From Pelagicoccus sp. SDUM812002 (lineage in GTDB: Bacteria; Verrucomicrobiota; Verrucomicrobiia; Opitutales; Opitutaceae): a stretch of DNA of 64,000 nt. Below, one piece after another: positions 16,207-27,653 of the stretch (its first letter is position 1; each line of letters opens with the position of its first letter). The stretch lies in the NCBI RefSeq assembly GCF_031127835.1, contig NZ_JARXHX010000004.1, positions 186,001 through 250,000 on the forward strand, written 5' to 3'. The position numbers and the translations under genes are program-made. The notes under the pieces are model-generated. The model saw nothing but the letters and a program-made list of their open reading frames with translations, made no database searches and was not told the DNA's origin.

Positions 16207-17522
16207 ATGGCTAATGATTCTTTCCAACAGGTTCCCTCGTGCGAAGTCGATTTTGCAGGATTGGATTCCGTGGAGGCTGCGGGTTTGGATTCGTTTGATC
16301 ATTTGTCCGCGTACCGGAAGCTGGGGCCGATCTACTCGCTGCAGTTTCGAGGAGAGCGTTGGATTTGCATGGGTGGGGTGGATGCGAACGCGGCAGCTCG
16401 GAGGAATCCGGACATGTGGGATTATCAGTCTGCCTTGACGCCGTTTCGGGATGTGATGGGGAAGCGTCATGTGACGCGAATGGACGGGAAGGAGCATCGG
16501 CAGAAGCGTAAACAGCTCAAGCCCGGCTTCGCGATGAGCGCGATCGCTCGTTGGATTCCTAGCATCGATGGGATCGTGAAGGAGCGACTGCGGTCGGCGG
16601 AGGATGGGGCGACCTCGCTGGCTGACTTTTTCATGGCGACTTTGACGGATGCCAATTCGCCAACGGTGTTGAAGGCTCCGCTGAGCGAGGAGGCGGTTCG
16701 TGTTTTTATCCGGTTCGAAGAGAGCTTTATCGGGGCGACGGTTTGGGAGAAGTAGTGGCGAAAGGCATTTACGAGAGCGAGGCGTTCTTGGCGGACAAGG
16801 ACTTCGTCTTCGGTTTGCTGGGAGATTTTGTGAAACGGAGAATTGCCGGGGAAGAGGCTGGTGTGGACGATAATTTTTCGGAAGTGTTGGCTCGGACTTT
16901 GGAAGACAATGACGGAGAGGTCGACCTGCAGGAATTGATTTCCGAGGCTTATCTTCTCTTGATGGCGGGGACGGGCAATACGGCGAAGCTGCTCAATTGC
17001 GGCTTGCAGCACATCTTGGCGGATAGCGAGTGGCTGGGGGAGTTCCGCGAAGAATTGGCCGGATATGGTCAGGATTCGTTTGCTCGAGGAATAAAGGCGT
17101 ATCCAAAATTTAAGGCCACGATCTTCGAGATCGAGCGCATGTTTCCGGCGGCTCCGGTGTTGGCTCGTACGGTGGCGAAGCCGTTCGAGTTCGCAGGGTA
17201 CCGATTGGAGAGGGGAGAGAAGGTGCTACACTTGCAGACCTTGCCTCATTTTTGGGAGGAAGTTTACGAGGAGCCGTATCGCTTTAAGCCGATTCGTTGG
17301 ATCGAAAACAAGTATTCCAAGAAGAGTCGGGGGAGTTTTGGCGGGAGCACGCATATTTGCCTCGGGATGAACTTGGCGCGTATTCACATGCCGATCGTGC
17401 TGGCAAATGTGTTATCTGGATACGAACTGCGGCAGGAATCCAAAGATGAGATAAAGGTGAACTTTAACTATGGCGTGCCGCAAGTATCCGATATTTTGGG
17501 ACGTTTTGTGGCTCGGATCTAG
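16207..17522 (+). pseudogene. Cytochrome P450, split by a frameshift
   Basis: P450s are heme monooxygenases. Two consecutive frames together make about 440 residues, normal for one P450. The first (frame 1, 16207-16755) covers the N-terminal half with the C-helix-like KRHVTRMDGKEHRQKRKQLK. The second (frame 3, from about 16743) carries the I-helix LLMAGTGNTAKLL, an ExxR motif (EIER) and the heme loop FGGSTHICLGMNLAR, with the cysteine codon at 17358-17360. The frames overlap at TTTGGGAGAAGTAG, where the first ends in VWEK-stop and the second continues with GEVVAKGIYE. All signature motifs survive, so the break is recent, a sequencing error or, less likely, programmed. Confidence 0.82.
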
Positions 17523-17543
17523 TGAGCGGTTTCTCGCGAAAGG

Positions 17544-18343
17544 ATGAAATGGATAACGAAGGGTGATTGGGACGGGTTCTTTGGTCTGGGACTGAACAAC
17601 TTCGTAAATTTACTACTGATCATCAACCTCTGCGTTTTTGCACTTGGTTTTAGTCCTGAATTTGTGGCGACTCGGGTGTTGCCGGCTTTGGCGATTGGCT
17701 TGATTTTCGGGAACGTGTTTTACGCGTGGCAGGCTAAGGGCTTCGCGACGCGGATAGGTCGAGACGATGTTTGTGCGTTGCCTTATGGCATCAATCTGCT
17801 GCCGATTTTCTTCTTCACGTTTTACGTGATGATTCCCGCTCAGCAGATTGCCTTGGCGGAGGGAGCAAGTAAGGAAGAAGCGGATACGATATCGAGGATA
17901 GCGGGAGTGCTGGCATGTTTCGGTTCCGGATTGATCGAGGAGGTGGGGGCGCTTTTCGTGCACCATTTGCGCAAGGTGGCGGCACGGGCGGCGTTGTTGT
18001 CGGCGTTGGCGTAGAAGGGATGCCGTTTACTGAGGATTTTCTGCAAAAGCTGACGGGAGATGACGGATTTTTTGCGGTGGGGATTTTCGCGCTCGAGCAA
18101 GGTTGGATGTATGCTTCGATCGTTTTGGCTTCGATCATCGATCGCAAGTTTACGGCGGTTTGGGGTTGGCTATTGGCGGCGGCGGGATTTTTGGCGCTGG
18201 GAATCTTGCACAACTTCCGTGTGATCGACATCGACATTACGACGGGGCTCGGTCCGGTTTGGAGCGCGGTGCCCGGCTATTTGGTAGCGATTGCAGTGAT
18301 ACAGGTGATCCGGTTTACTCTAATCAGTCGCGAGGTGCGGTAG
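17544..18343 (+). pseudogene. NCS2-like permease with internal deletion
   Basis: The 5' part (17544-18014) encodes a permease N-terminus with WDGFFGLGLNNFVNLLLIIN, DDVCALPYGINLLPIFFFTF and CFGSGLIEEVGALFVHHLRK, resembling xanthine/uracil-type transporters. It stops right after RAALLSALA. The 3' part, in another frame (readable from about 18020), gives IFALEQGWMYASIVLAS and two more hydrophobic segments that look like the C-terminal helices of the same family. Roughly 200-250 middle residues are absent compared with an intact protein of about 500 residues. A 7-base repeat, GGCGTTG at 17990 and 18002, lies at the junction. The product cannot be functional. Confidence 0.75.
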
Positions 18344-18361
18344 GTGCGGGGTAAAACGCGA

Positions 18362-18919
18362 TTAGGGGGTGAGTTTGCGGATGGAGTCAGTTAAGGTGAC
18401 TTCGCCGGCTTGGATGATTTGGCAGAGGATGCCGCGGAAGCGTTTGGGTTTATTTTCCGGTAGATTGATCCACTTGAAGGAGACGTTGCCGTGGCGTTCG
18501 CTCCACTTGGAACAGGCGTGGTTGAAGACGTCGGAGACCTCGAGAATAGCGGTGCCGATTTGGAGGTGAATTCCGACGGGGAGGTTTTCTTCTGAGAAGT
18601 CCATGTCGGCGATGATGTTGTCGCCTGGGTAGGTCATGCCGTCGGGGTCGCGTCGGATGAGCTGGAGGATACGGGAACCGAGTAGGCAAACTTGAATACG
18701 CGGGTCGGGCTTTCCGTCGTCAGTGTATATCCAAGTCTTGCGTATCCATCGATCGCCTACGACCCCTTGTTCGGGGTCGAGCTGTATTTTGGAAACGAAG
18801 GTGCGTTCGCCTTCGTCGGGACGAACGCAGAGGGTTAGAATGGGAGCGTTGTCCTTCGGTGCCGCAAGGACCCAATCACGCCGAGCGTTGAGGAAGTCGA
18901 TGGTGGCGTGCTGGGTCAT
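18362..18919 (-). CDS. MOSC domain-containing protein
   Basis: MOSC domains bind molybdenum cofactor or carry sulfur and occur in cofactor sulfurases and YiiM/mARC-like proteins. The 185 residues show the domain core: GVVGDRWIRK, QVCLLGSRIL, MTYPGDNIIADMDFSEENLP, IGTAILEVSD and FNHACSKW with the conserved cysteine, ending in GEVTLTDSI. There is no signal peptide or ferredoxin domain. It is convergent with the broken permease gene and upstream of lpdA in the same direction. Its partner enzyme is unknown. Confidence 0.88.
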   Translation of the reverse strand: MTQHATIDFLNARRDWVLAAPKDNAPILTLCVRPDEGERTFVSKIQLDPEQGVVGDRWIRKTWIYTDDGKPDPRIQVCLLGSRILQLIRRDPDGMTYPGDNIIADMDFSEENLPVGIHLQIGTAILEVSDVFNHACSKWSERHGNVSFKWINLPENKPKRFRGILCQIIQAGEVTLTDSIRKLTP

Positions 18920-18956
18920 GTCGGAGAATTAGCGGCACAAGGCCGCTTGCCAAAGG

Positions 18957-20357
18957 TTACAAGGAGTGTATGGCAGCTCCGTCCACGGCGAGACCAGCTT
19001 CCTTGATTGCTTCCGAGATCGTAGGGTGTGCGTGGACGGTTCGACCGAGGTCCTCGGCGCTGCCGCCGTATTCCATATGAGTCACGATCTCGGAAATCAT
19101 TTCGCTTGCACCTTTGGCAATGATTTGGCCACCGAGGATTTTATCGGTTTCGGCACACGCGATAATCTTGACCATCCCGTCGGTTGCGTCGGAAGCGATG
19201 GCACGACCGTTGGCCTGTAGTGGGAATTTTCCTACCTTTACAGAAATACCTTTTTCTTTGGCTTGGGCTTCGGTCAGCCCGACTCCCGCTACTTCCGGTT
19301 CAGTGTAAATGACGTTGGGAATGACGTTGTAATTTACGTGACCCGCTTTGCCTGCAATGAGCTCGGCGATGGCAACGCCTTCTTCCTCTGCTTTGTGGGC
19401 CAGCATGGGACCACGAACGATATCGCCGATTGCAAAAATGCCATCGACACTGGTTTTGAAGTGGTCGTCGATCTCGATGAAACCGCGCTTGTCGGGTGCG
19501 ATGCCGACGGTATCAAGTCCTAGGTTTTCGGTAAACGGCTTACGGCCGACGGCGACGAGGATTTTGTCGGCGGGTACAGTTACCTCTTTGTCCTTTTTCT
19601 CGGCGACTACGTTGAGCTTGCCGTCGATTTCCTTGGTTCCAGTGACCTTGGTATTGGTGTGGATGGTCAGACCTTGTTTTTTGAAGCTGCGCTCGAGGAG
19701 TTTGGATACGTCCTGGTCGAATCCGGCGGCTACATTTGGAAGGAATTCTAATATGGTGACTTTGCTTCCGTAGCGCGACCAGACGGAACCCATTTCTAGT
19801 CCGATGGCTCCCGCTCCGATAACAACGAAGTTTTCGGGAACGGAATCGAAGGCGATCGCTTGGTCGCTGGAAACGATTGTTTCGCCGTCCTGCTTAAGAA
19901 AAGGTAGGTCCACGGCTGCGGAGCCGGTGGCGAGAATGATGTTCTCGGCGGAAAGCGCTTCTTTGTCGTCTACTGCGATCTTGCCGTCGCCGAGCAGCTT
20001 GCCATGTCCCTCGAAGCGAGTGATGCCGCGTTTCTTGACCAGCATGTCGACGCCGCTGGTGAGTTGCTTCACCACTTTGTCCTTCTTTGCCATGACTGTC
20101 TCTAGATTGAGCGAAACCTTGCCGTCGATTTCGATGCCGGCCGCCTTGGCGTTGTGGGCGGCGAACTCGAATTGCTCGCTGGTGTGGAGCAGGGCTTTGC
20201 TGGGGATGCAGCCAACGTTGAGGCAAGTTCCGCCTAGCGCCTTTCGCTTTTCAACAATGGCGGTTTTGAGGCCGAGCTGAGCACAGCGGATTGCGGCAAC
20301 GTAGCCACCAGGGCCACCGCCAATTACGGCTACATCGAATGTGGATGAATCTGACAT
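18957..20357 (-). CDS. lpdA: Dihydrolipoyl dehydrogenase (E3)
   Basis: E3 re-oxidises dihydrolipoyl groups of 2-oxoacid dehydrogenase complexes and passes electrons to NAD. The 466 residues have the FAD motif GGGPGG near residue 12, the redox disulfide in [17 protein letters not shown] near 42-58, the NAD motif [10 protein letters not shown] and the catalytic His-Glu pair in [13 protein letters not shown]. The end, [12 protein letters not shown], is typical. It lies 100 bases downstream of sucB on the same strand and completes a sucA-sucB-lpdA set. Confidence 0.97.
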   Translation of the reverse strand: MSDSSTFDVAVIGGGPGGYVAAIRCAQLGLKTAIVEKRKALGGTCLNVGCIPSKALLHTSEQFEFAAHNAKAAGIEIDGKVSLNLETVMAKKDKVVKQLTSGVDMLVKKRGITRFEGHGKLLGDGKIAVDDKEALSAENIILATGSAAVDLPFLKQDGETIVSSDQAIAFDSVPENFVVIGAGAIGLEMGSVWSRYGSKVTILEFLPNVAAGFDQDVSKLLERSFKKQGLTIHTNTKVTGTKEIDGKLNVVAEKKDKEVTVPADKILVAVGRKPFTENLGLDTVGIAPDKRGFIEIDDHFKTSVDGIFAIGDIVRGPMLAHKAEEEGVAIAELIAGKAGHVNYNVIPNVIYTEPEVAGVGLTEAQAKEKGISVKVGKFPLQANGRAIASDATDGMVKIIACAETDKILGGQIIAKGASEMISEIVTHMEYGGSAEDLGRTVHAHPTISEAIKEAGLAVDGAAIHSL

Positions 20358-20457
20358 TATGTAATTAGGTAAGTTTTATGTCCACGAATCGCACGAATTT
20401 GCTAGAACATCTAATCTCGGGATTCGCGGAGATTTGCGTGGCTCGCCGAAGGTCTCT
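20358..20457. repeat. Possible degenerate intergenic repeat between sucB and lpdA
   Basis: The gap contains CCACGAATCGCACGAATT near its left side and GATTCGCGGAGATTTGCGTGG further right, roughly inverted with respect to each other and rich in CGAAT/ATTCG units. It has the look of a dispersed intergenic repeat; only this copy is visible here. Confidence 0.3.
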
Positions 20458-21708
20458 CTAGACTTCGAGCAAGAGGCGAGCTGGGTCTTCGAGTGCTTGC
20501 TTGACCTTTACGAGGAAGGTGACCGCTTCCTTTCCGTCGACGATGCGGTGATCGTAGGAGACGGCGAGGTACATCATAGGGCGGATTTCTACCTGTCCAT
20601 TGATGGCGACCGGGCGCTCTTGGATTGTATGCATTCCAAGGATACCACTCTGTGGCGCATTTAAGATCGGAGTGGAGAGCATGGAGCCGAAGATGCCGCC
20701 ATTTGTAATTGTGAAAACACCGCCGGTTAGGTCGTCGATGCTGATTTTGCCTTCGCGGGCTTTATTGGCGTAACCGATAATAGATTGTTCGATTTCCGCG
20801 AGGCCGAGTTGATCGCAGTCGCGAACGACAGGAACCATTAGTCCTTTGGGAGTGGATACGGCGATGCCGATGTCGTAGAAGTGGTTTTGTACGATCTCGT
20901 TGCCGTCGATCTGGGCATTGATCCCAGGAACTTCCTTGAGGCCGTTGACGACCGCTTTGACGAAGAGGGACATGAATCCAAGCTTGACCCCGTTTTTCTT
21001 AACGAAGGCGTCTTGGTACTTTTTGCGAAGTCCCATAACCGCGCTCATATCGACCTCGTTGAAAGTGGTGAGCATGGCCGCTTCTTGTTGAGCGGAAACG
21101 AGGCGCTCGGCGATCTTGGCTCGAAGCGGCGTCATCTTTTTGCGAGTGGTGCGTTCGCCGCTAGGAACGGGCTTGGCAGCTGAAGGCGCTGAAGCGGCGG
21201 GCTTCTTTTCTTCCTCGGCAGGCATGCGGGAGGAGTGCGTCGCTGTTAGCATGTCGCCCTTTGTGACGCGTCCGTCTTTACCGGTGCCTGTAACCCTCGC
21301 CGGGTCGATGTCTTCCTCTTCGGCGATACGGCGAACAGCCGGAGAAATTGCGTCGGACTTTTTCTCGGGAACGGATTCCTTCTTGTCCTCTGTCTTTTCT
21401 TTGTCTTCCGCTTTAGCTTCCTGTTTTGAATCGTCCGCCTTCTCGGCTTTGTCCGCCTTATCAGGTGCGGAAGCTGATTCGTCGATGCTGGCGATTACAG
21501 CGCCGATGTCTACTTCGTCACCCTCCGCTGCGGCGAGGCTGATGACTCCTGCGACTTCGGCGAGACCCTCTGATGTGATCTTGTCGGTTTCCAACTCGTA
21601 AAGGACTTGGTCCTTTTCGACGTAGTCTCCGTCTTTAACGTTCCACGAGGCGATTATGCCGGACGTGATAGATTCGCCGAGGGCGGGCACTTTTACTTCA
21701 GTTGCCAT
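20458..21708 (-). CDS. sucB: 2-oxoglutarate dehydrogenase E2, dihydrolipoyllysine succinyltransferase
   Basis: E2 transfers the succinyl group to CoA in the TCA cycle and forms the core of the complex. The 416 residues show one lipoyl domain at 1-75 with the modified Lys in [11 protein letters not shown] and an Ala/Lys/Glu-rich linker. A peripheral-subunit-binding domain follows ([20 protein letters not shown], about 122-142), then a catalytic domain with [16 protein letters not shown], where His and Asp are catalytic. It lies 27 bases after sucA. Confidence 0.96.
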   Translation of the reverse strand: MATEVKVPALGESITSGIIASWNVKDGDYVEKDQVLYELETDKITSEGLAEVAGVISLAAAEGDEVDIGAVIASIDESASAPDKADKAEKADDSKQEAKAEDKEKTEDKKESVPEKKSDAISPAVRRIAEEEDIDPARVTGTGKDGRVTKGDMLTATHSSRMPAEEEKKPAASAPSAAKPVPSGERTTRKKMTPLRAKIAERLVSAQQEAAMLTTFNEVDMSAVMGLRKKYQDAFVKKNGVKLGFMSLFVKAVVNGLKEVPGINAQIDGNEIVQNHFYDIGIAVSTPKGLMVPVVRDCDQLGLAEIEQSIIGYANKAREGKISIDDLTGGVFTITNGGIFGSMLSTPILNAPQSGILGMHTIQERPVAINGQVEIRPMMYLAVSYDHRIVDGKEAVTFLVKVKQALEDPARLLLEV

Positions 21709-21735
21709 GCTGTATCAGAATTGTCGTTACAAAAA

Positions 21736-24468
<2,733 letters not shown>

Positions 24469-24730
24469 TCCTGTATGTCCCTATGGGTGTGATGGTGTTG
24501 GGAGATTGTTAAAAGAAAACACCACCGTTAAGCCCGCTGGTGTAGGGAGTAAAGCAAAACGGGTTAAATAATAGTAGCTATCAGTTAACAACGCATCGGT
24601 GTATGAACGTTTTCTGCACTTTGTAGGAGTTTTATGAATGGATAGCAGGACTTGGAGGGTTCCGGGAATCTTCGTGGGGTGCACATCTTTCTTGCTGCGA
24701 GGCGAGGCGTTGATTGATTGATCAGTCAAG

Positions 24731-24976
24731 ATGATTGAAACGCAGATCAGGGAATCGTTGCAGCAGCTGAAGGACGCCATCGCGAATGCAGACTCAGCTG
24801 AAATCAAGCGAAGCATGGGAGTGATCGATGGGGCTCTGGAGGAGCATCGCCGCGAGATCAATCCTCAGCTTCGGCACTTCCTCAAGAACCGAAGCTACAT
24901 GAAGGCTTTGGCGTTTCTGAACAACGAGAACGAAATTCCGAGAGGTCGCTGCGCGGGCCGCAAGGATTTTTCCTAA
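24731..24976 (+). CDS. Small helical hypothetical protein, 81 aa
   Basis: I do not recognise the family. The sequence MIETQIRESLQQLKDAIANA is followed by SMGVIDGALEEHRREINPQL and HFLKNRSYMKALAFLNNENE, predicting two or three amphipathic helices, with a basic end. There are no membrane segments. It lies four bases before the eIF1-like gene, suggesting co-transcription. The overlap-free spacing and ordinary codon use support a real gene. Confidence 0.7.
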   Translation: MIETQIRESLQQLKDAIANADSAEIKRSMGVIDGALEEHRREINPQLRHFLKNRSYMKALAFLNNENEIPRGRCAGRKDFS

Positions 24977-24979
24977 AAA

Positions 24980-25372
24980 ATGGGTAAGGGAAAAAAGCGC
25001 GTTTCCACAGACGGTGGCGAAGGTATTGGAGCGAACCCATTTGATTCTCTCGATCTGGGGAGCCTTCCCAGCGGGCCTACCGTTCCATCGCCTAAATCAG
25101 CAGCTAGCAAGGTGGCTGAAAAGAAGAATCGCGGCCGCCTCGACGTGAAGCGTGAAAAGTCAGGTCGCGGTGGCAAGACGGTAACTGTTGTCTCCGGTTG
25201 GAAAGGGATTTCAGCGGAAGAGAAATCTGTATTGGCTAAGTCGATACAAAAACGTTGTGGAGTCGGTGGAGCAGTGAAAAACGGCAATATCGAAATTCAA
25301 GGCGATAAACGCGAAGAAACTCGGACCATCTTGGAAGATGCCGGGTTTCGGGTGGTTTTTGCGGGTGGCTAA
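24980..25372 (+). CDS. eIF1/SUI1-like translation factor (YciH family)
   Basis: Bacterial YciH proteins are homologues of eIF1, bind the 30S subunit and influence initiation fidelity. The 130 residues have a disordered, basic N-terminal part of about 55 residues (KVAEKKNRGRLDVKREKSGR) and a SUI1 domain with GGKTVTVVSGWKGI, KSIQKRCGVGGAVKNG and IEIQGDKREE. It follows the 81-residue gene by three bases and is convergent with metF. Confidence 0.9.
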   Translation: MGKGKKRVSTDGGEGIGANPFDSLDLGSLPSGPTVPSPKSAASKVAEKKNRGRLDVKREKSGRGGKTVTVVSGWKGISAEEKSVLAKSIQKRCGVGGAVKNGNIEIQGDKREETRTILEDAGFRVVFAGG

Positions 25373-25404
25373 CGAAACTAGGGCAGTGAGCCGCCTGTCG
25401 TCAT

Positions 25405-26295
25405 TCAGTCTGACGTCGTCGCCGTGCGGAACGCCGACATGAGCTCAGTCGCCACATCGGAGCGATTTAAGGCGTAAAGATGAACGCCCGGGAGTCCCGC
25501 CTCGATGAGGTCTTGAATTTGCTCGGTAGCCCAGCGGATGCCGATTTGGCGGACGAGGTCCGCATTATCGCCGGCAGTGTTGAGGTGTTTTTCGAGTTCG
25601 GCTGGTAAGCTAGCTCCGCACATGCTGGTGATGCGTTTGATCTGCTTGATCGAAAGCACGGGCATTATGCCGGGGATGACCGGTACGGTAATATCGAGCT
25701 TGTCCGCTTCGTCGAGGAAGCGGTAGAGGTCGCCGTTGTCGAAGAAGAGCTGGGTGGTGATAAAGGATGCTCCAGCGTCTACCTTGGTCTTCAGGTGGTG
25801 GAGATCGGTAGCGAGGTCCAAGGCTTCGGGATGTTTTTCTGGATAGCCAGCGACACCGATCGAGATATCGGAATGGAGTTCCTTGATAAAGGCGACCAAA
25901 TCGGCGGCATAAGCGAAACCGTCCTTTGCCACCACGAACGAGTCGCTGTCCTTGGGCGGATCGCCGCGCAGGGCCATGATGTTTCGGTAGCCGGTGTCGT
26001 AGAGACCGTTGATGGTCTCCGCTAGCTCGTCGCGGCTGGCTCCCACGCAGGTGAGGTGGGGCATGATGTTGTACTCATGATCCTCGCGTAGAAGATCGCA
26101 GGCCTTGGCGGAGCGATCGCGTGTGCTGCCGCCTGCTCCGTAGGTTACCGACACGAAATCAGGCTGATAGATGGCGAGGTCGTCCGCCGAATCCATTAGG
26201 GTAGCGAGAGCTTCGTCGGTTTTGGGCGGGAAAAACTCTACCGAGAGAAGAGGTTTGCTTGCCGAGAAAAGTTGGCTGATGGGTGTCTGGCTCAT
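25405..26295 (-). CDS. metF: Methylenetetrahydrofolate reductase
   Basis: MetF reduces 5,10-methylene-THF to 5-methyl-THF with FAD and NAD(P)H, supplying the methyl group for methionine. The 296 residues form the bacterial single-domain barrel. Signatures are SVEFFPPKTDEA near residue 18 with the catalytic Glu, VSVTYGAGGSTRDRS, LTCVGASRDEL, NIMALRGDPP and GASFITTQLFFD. It is separated from rlmN by 136 bases containing two operator-like elements. Confidence 0.96.
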   Translation of the reverse strand: MSQTPISQLFSASKPLLSVEFFPPKTDEALATLMDSADDLAIYQPDFVSVTYGAGGSTRDRSAKACDLLREDHEYNIMPHLTCVGASRDELAETINGLYDTGYRNIMALRGDPPKDSDSFVVAKDGFAYAADLVAFIKELHSDISIGVAGYPEKHPEALDLATDLHHLKTKVDAGASFITTQLFFDNGDLYRFLDEADKLDITVPVIPGIMPVLSIKQIKRITSMCGASLPAELEKHLNTAGDNADLVRQIGIRWATEQIQDLIEAGLPGVHLYALNRSDVATELMSAFRTATTSD

Positions 26296-26300
26296 GCGAA

Positions 26301-26348
26301 ATTGGAATGATTCAAAAGATATATCAACGTATCAGTATTTGTTGATAT
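26301..26348 (-). promoter_or_regulatory. Two operator-like elements upstream of metF
   Basis: ATTGGAATGATTCAAAA (26301-26317) resembles the palindromes in front of the suf cluster. Just beyond it, ATATCAAC at 26321-26328 and GTTGATAT at 26341-26348 form a perfect 8-base inverted repeat with a 12-base spacer. Both lie within 55 bases of the metF start codon, where a repressor would act. Binding proteins are unknown. Confidence 0.5.
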
Positions 26349-26431
26349 GTAATTAGATTCCTAGTAATCAAGTAGAATTTCGCGGTGGGTTGGAAGGGTG
26401 TTGGCCAGTTAGTTCGCGATCAGGGTCGATT

Positions 26432-27538
26432 CTACACTGCAAGGTCGGTTTCAGTCTTGAGTTTGAGTTGGCCGCATGCTGCTGCGATATCGTGGCCTTT
26501 TTCCCGGCGGATGGTCACGGAGACTCCCCTGTTTTTGAGTCGATTGTAGAAGGTGTCTTGGCGGGTAATGGAGGGGCGCTTCCAATCGAGTCCATCGACG
26601 GTGTTGTAGGGGATGAGGTTGACGTGTGCTTTGAGGTCGAGGGCGATTTTGATGAGGGCGTCGGCTTGTTCGAGCATGTCGTTGATCTCTTCGATGAGAA
26701 TGAACTCGAGGGTGATCATGCGGCCCTTGGTCTGAGCGTACTTTTGGATGGCGGGAAGCAGCTGCTCGAGCGGGTACTTGCGATTGATTGGCATGATCTG
26801 ATCGCGGACCTCGTTGGTCGCACCGTGCAGTGAGACGGCGAGACGGAATTGCTCTCGTTCGTCCGCCAGCTCTAGAATGCGAGGAACGACTCCAGAGGTC
26901 GAAATCGTGATGCGTCGGGCCCCGAAATTGAGTCCCCATTTCGCGTTGAGGATGCGAAGTGCAGGGAGCAGGTTCTGGTAGTTAGCCATGGGCTCTCCCA
27001 TCCCCATGACGACAATGTTGTCGAAGGAGGCTATTTCTTCGGAAGCGCGTTCGGTGGTGGCGTCTTCGAGGTGGCAGACGTGTATGAGTTGGGAGACGAT
27101 TTCCCCGACGGAGAGGTCACGTTTCCAGCCAGCGAGTCCTGACGCGCAGAATTTGCATCCGTAGGCGCAGCCGACTTGAGTGGAGATGCAGATAGTTTTG
27201 CGGGAGCTTTCCTGACCGACGCCGATTTGCGGGGCTCGGATAACGACGGTCTCGACCATGGAGTTGTCGCCCATTTGCAGGAGCAGCTTTTCTGTTTCGT
27301 CAGCCGATTCCTTGGCGAGAACTCGTTTGGAGGGGGCGATTTCGAAGGAGTCGGCTAGCTTTTCGCGCAGCGGCTTGGGGAGGTTTGTCATGGCGTCCCA
27401 AGTCTTTGCCCGTTTTTTGTAGAGCCATTCGAGGACTTGTTTGGCACGGAACTTGGGTTCGCCGAGTTCCACGAAGCGATCTTGCAGGCTTTCGAGCGAT
27501 TCGCCGTAGATAGGTGGCTTTTCAGGAACGTACTTCAT
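26432..27538 (-). CDS. rlmN: 23S rRNA (adenine-2503-C2) / tRNA methyltransferase RlmN
   Basis: RlmN is a radical-SAM enzyme that methylates A2503 of 23S rRNA and A37 of some tRNAs. The 368 residues carry the CX3CX2C cluster motif in VGCAYGCKFCASGLAGW near residues 125-141 and the stretch IVVMGMGEPMANY. The C-terminal catalytic cysteine is probably the one in HDIAAACGQLK near residue 357. The N-terminal helical RNA-binding part reads PKFRAKQVLEWLYKKRAKTW. It precedes metF on the same strand and is divergent from the LptF/G gene. Confidence 0.96.
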   Translation of the reverse strand: MKYVPEKPPIYGESLESLQDRFVELGEPKFRAKQVLEWLYKKRAKTWDAMTNLPKPLREKLADSFEIAPSKRVLAKESADETEKLLLQMGDNSMVETVVIRAPQIGVGQESSRKTICISTQVGCAYGCKFCASGLAGWKRDLSVGEIVSQLIHVCHLEDATTERASEEIASFDNIVVMGMGEPMANYQNLLPALRILNAKWGLNFGARRITISTSGVVPRILELADEREQFRLAVSLHGATNEVRDQIMPINRKYPLEQLLPAIQKYAQTKGRMITLEFILIEEINDMLEQADALIKIALDLKAHVNLIPYNTVDGLDWKRPSITRQDTFYNRLKNRGVSVTIRREKGHDIAAACGQLKLKTETDLAV

Positions 27539-27653
27539 TCGAGCGGGACGGAGAGTGGATGGTGATGGTGAAAAGGGGAAGTCTTGGTTGCGAGTTTTCT
27601 CGGTTGGTGGTTTCGGCTTGCGGATGGGTGGCGGAGAATAAGTGTAGGCAGCG

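Noticed and set aside
16735-16760. Programmed frameshift in the P450 gene
   Set aside because: There is no known slippery heptamer, stem or pseudoknot that fits, and bacterial P450 genes do not use recoding. A break or sequencing error is simpler.
18931-18950. Terminator after lpdA
   Set aside because: AGCGGC-ACAAG-GCCGCT forms a short stem, but there is no T-run on the minus strand.
26296-26431. SAM or SAH riboswitch in the metF leader
   Set aside because: No kink-turn or SAM-box pattern was found on the minus strand. The region is better explained by protein-binding inverted repeats.
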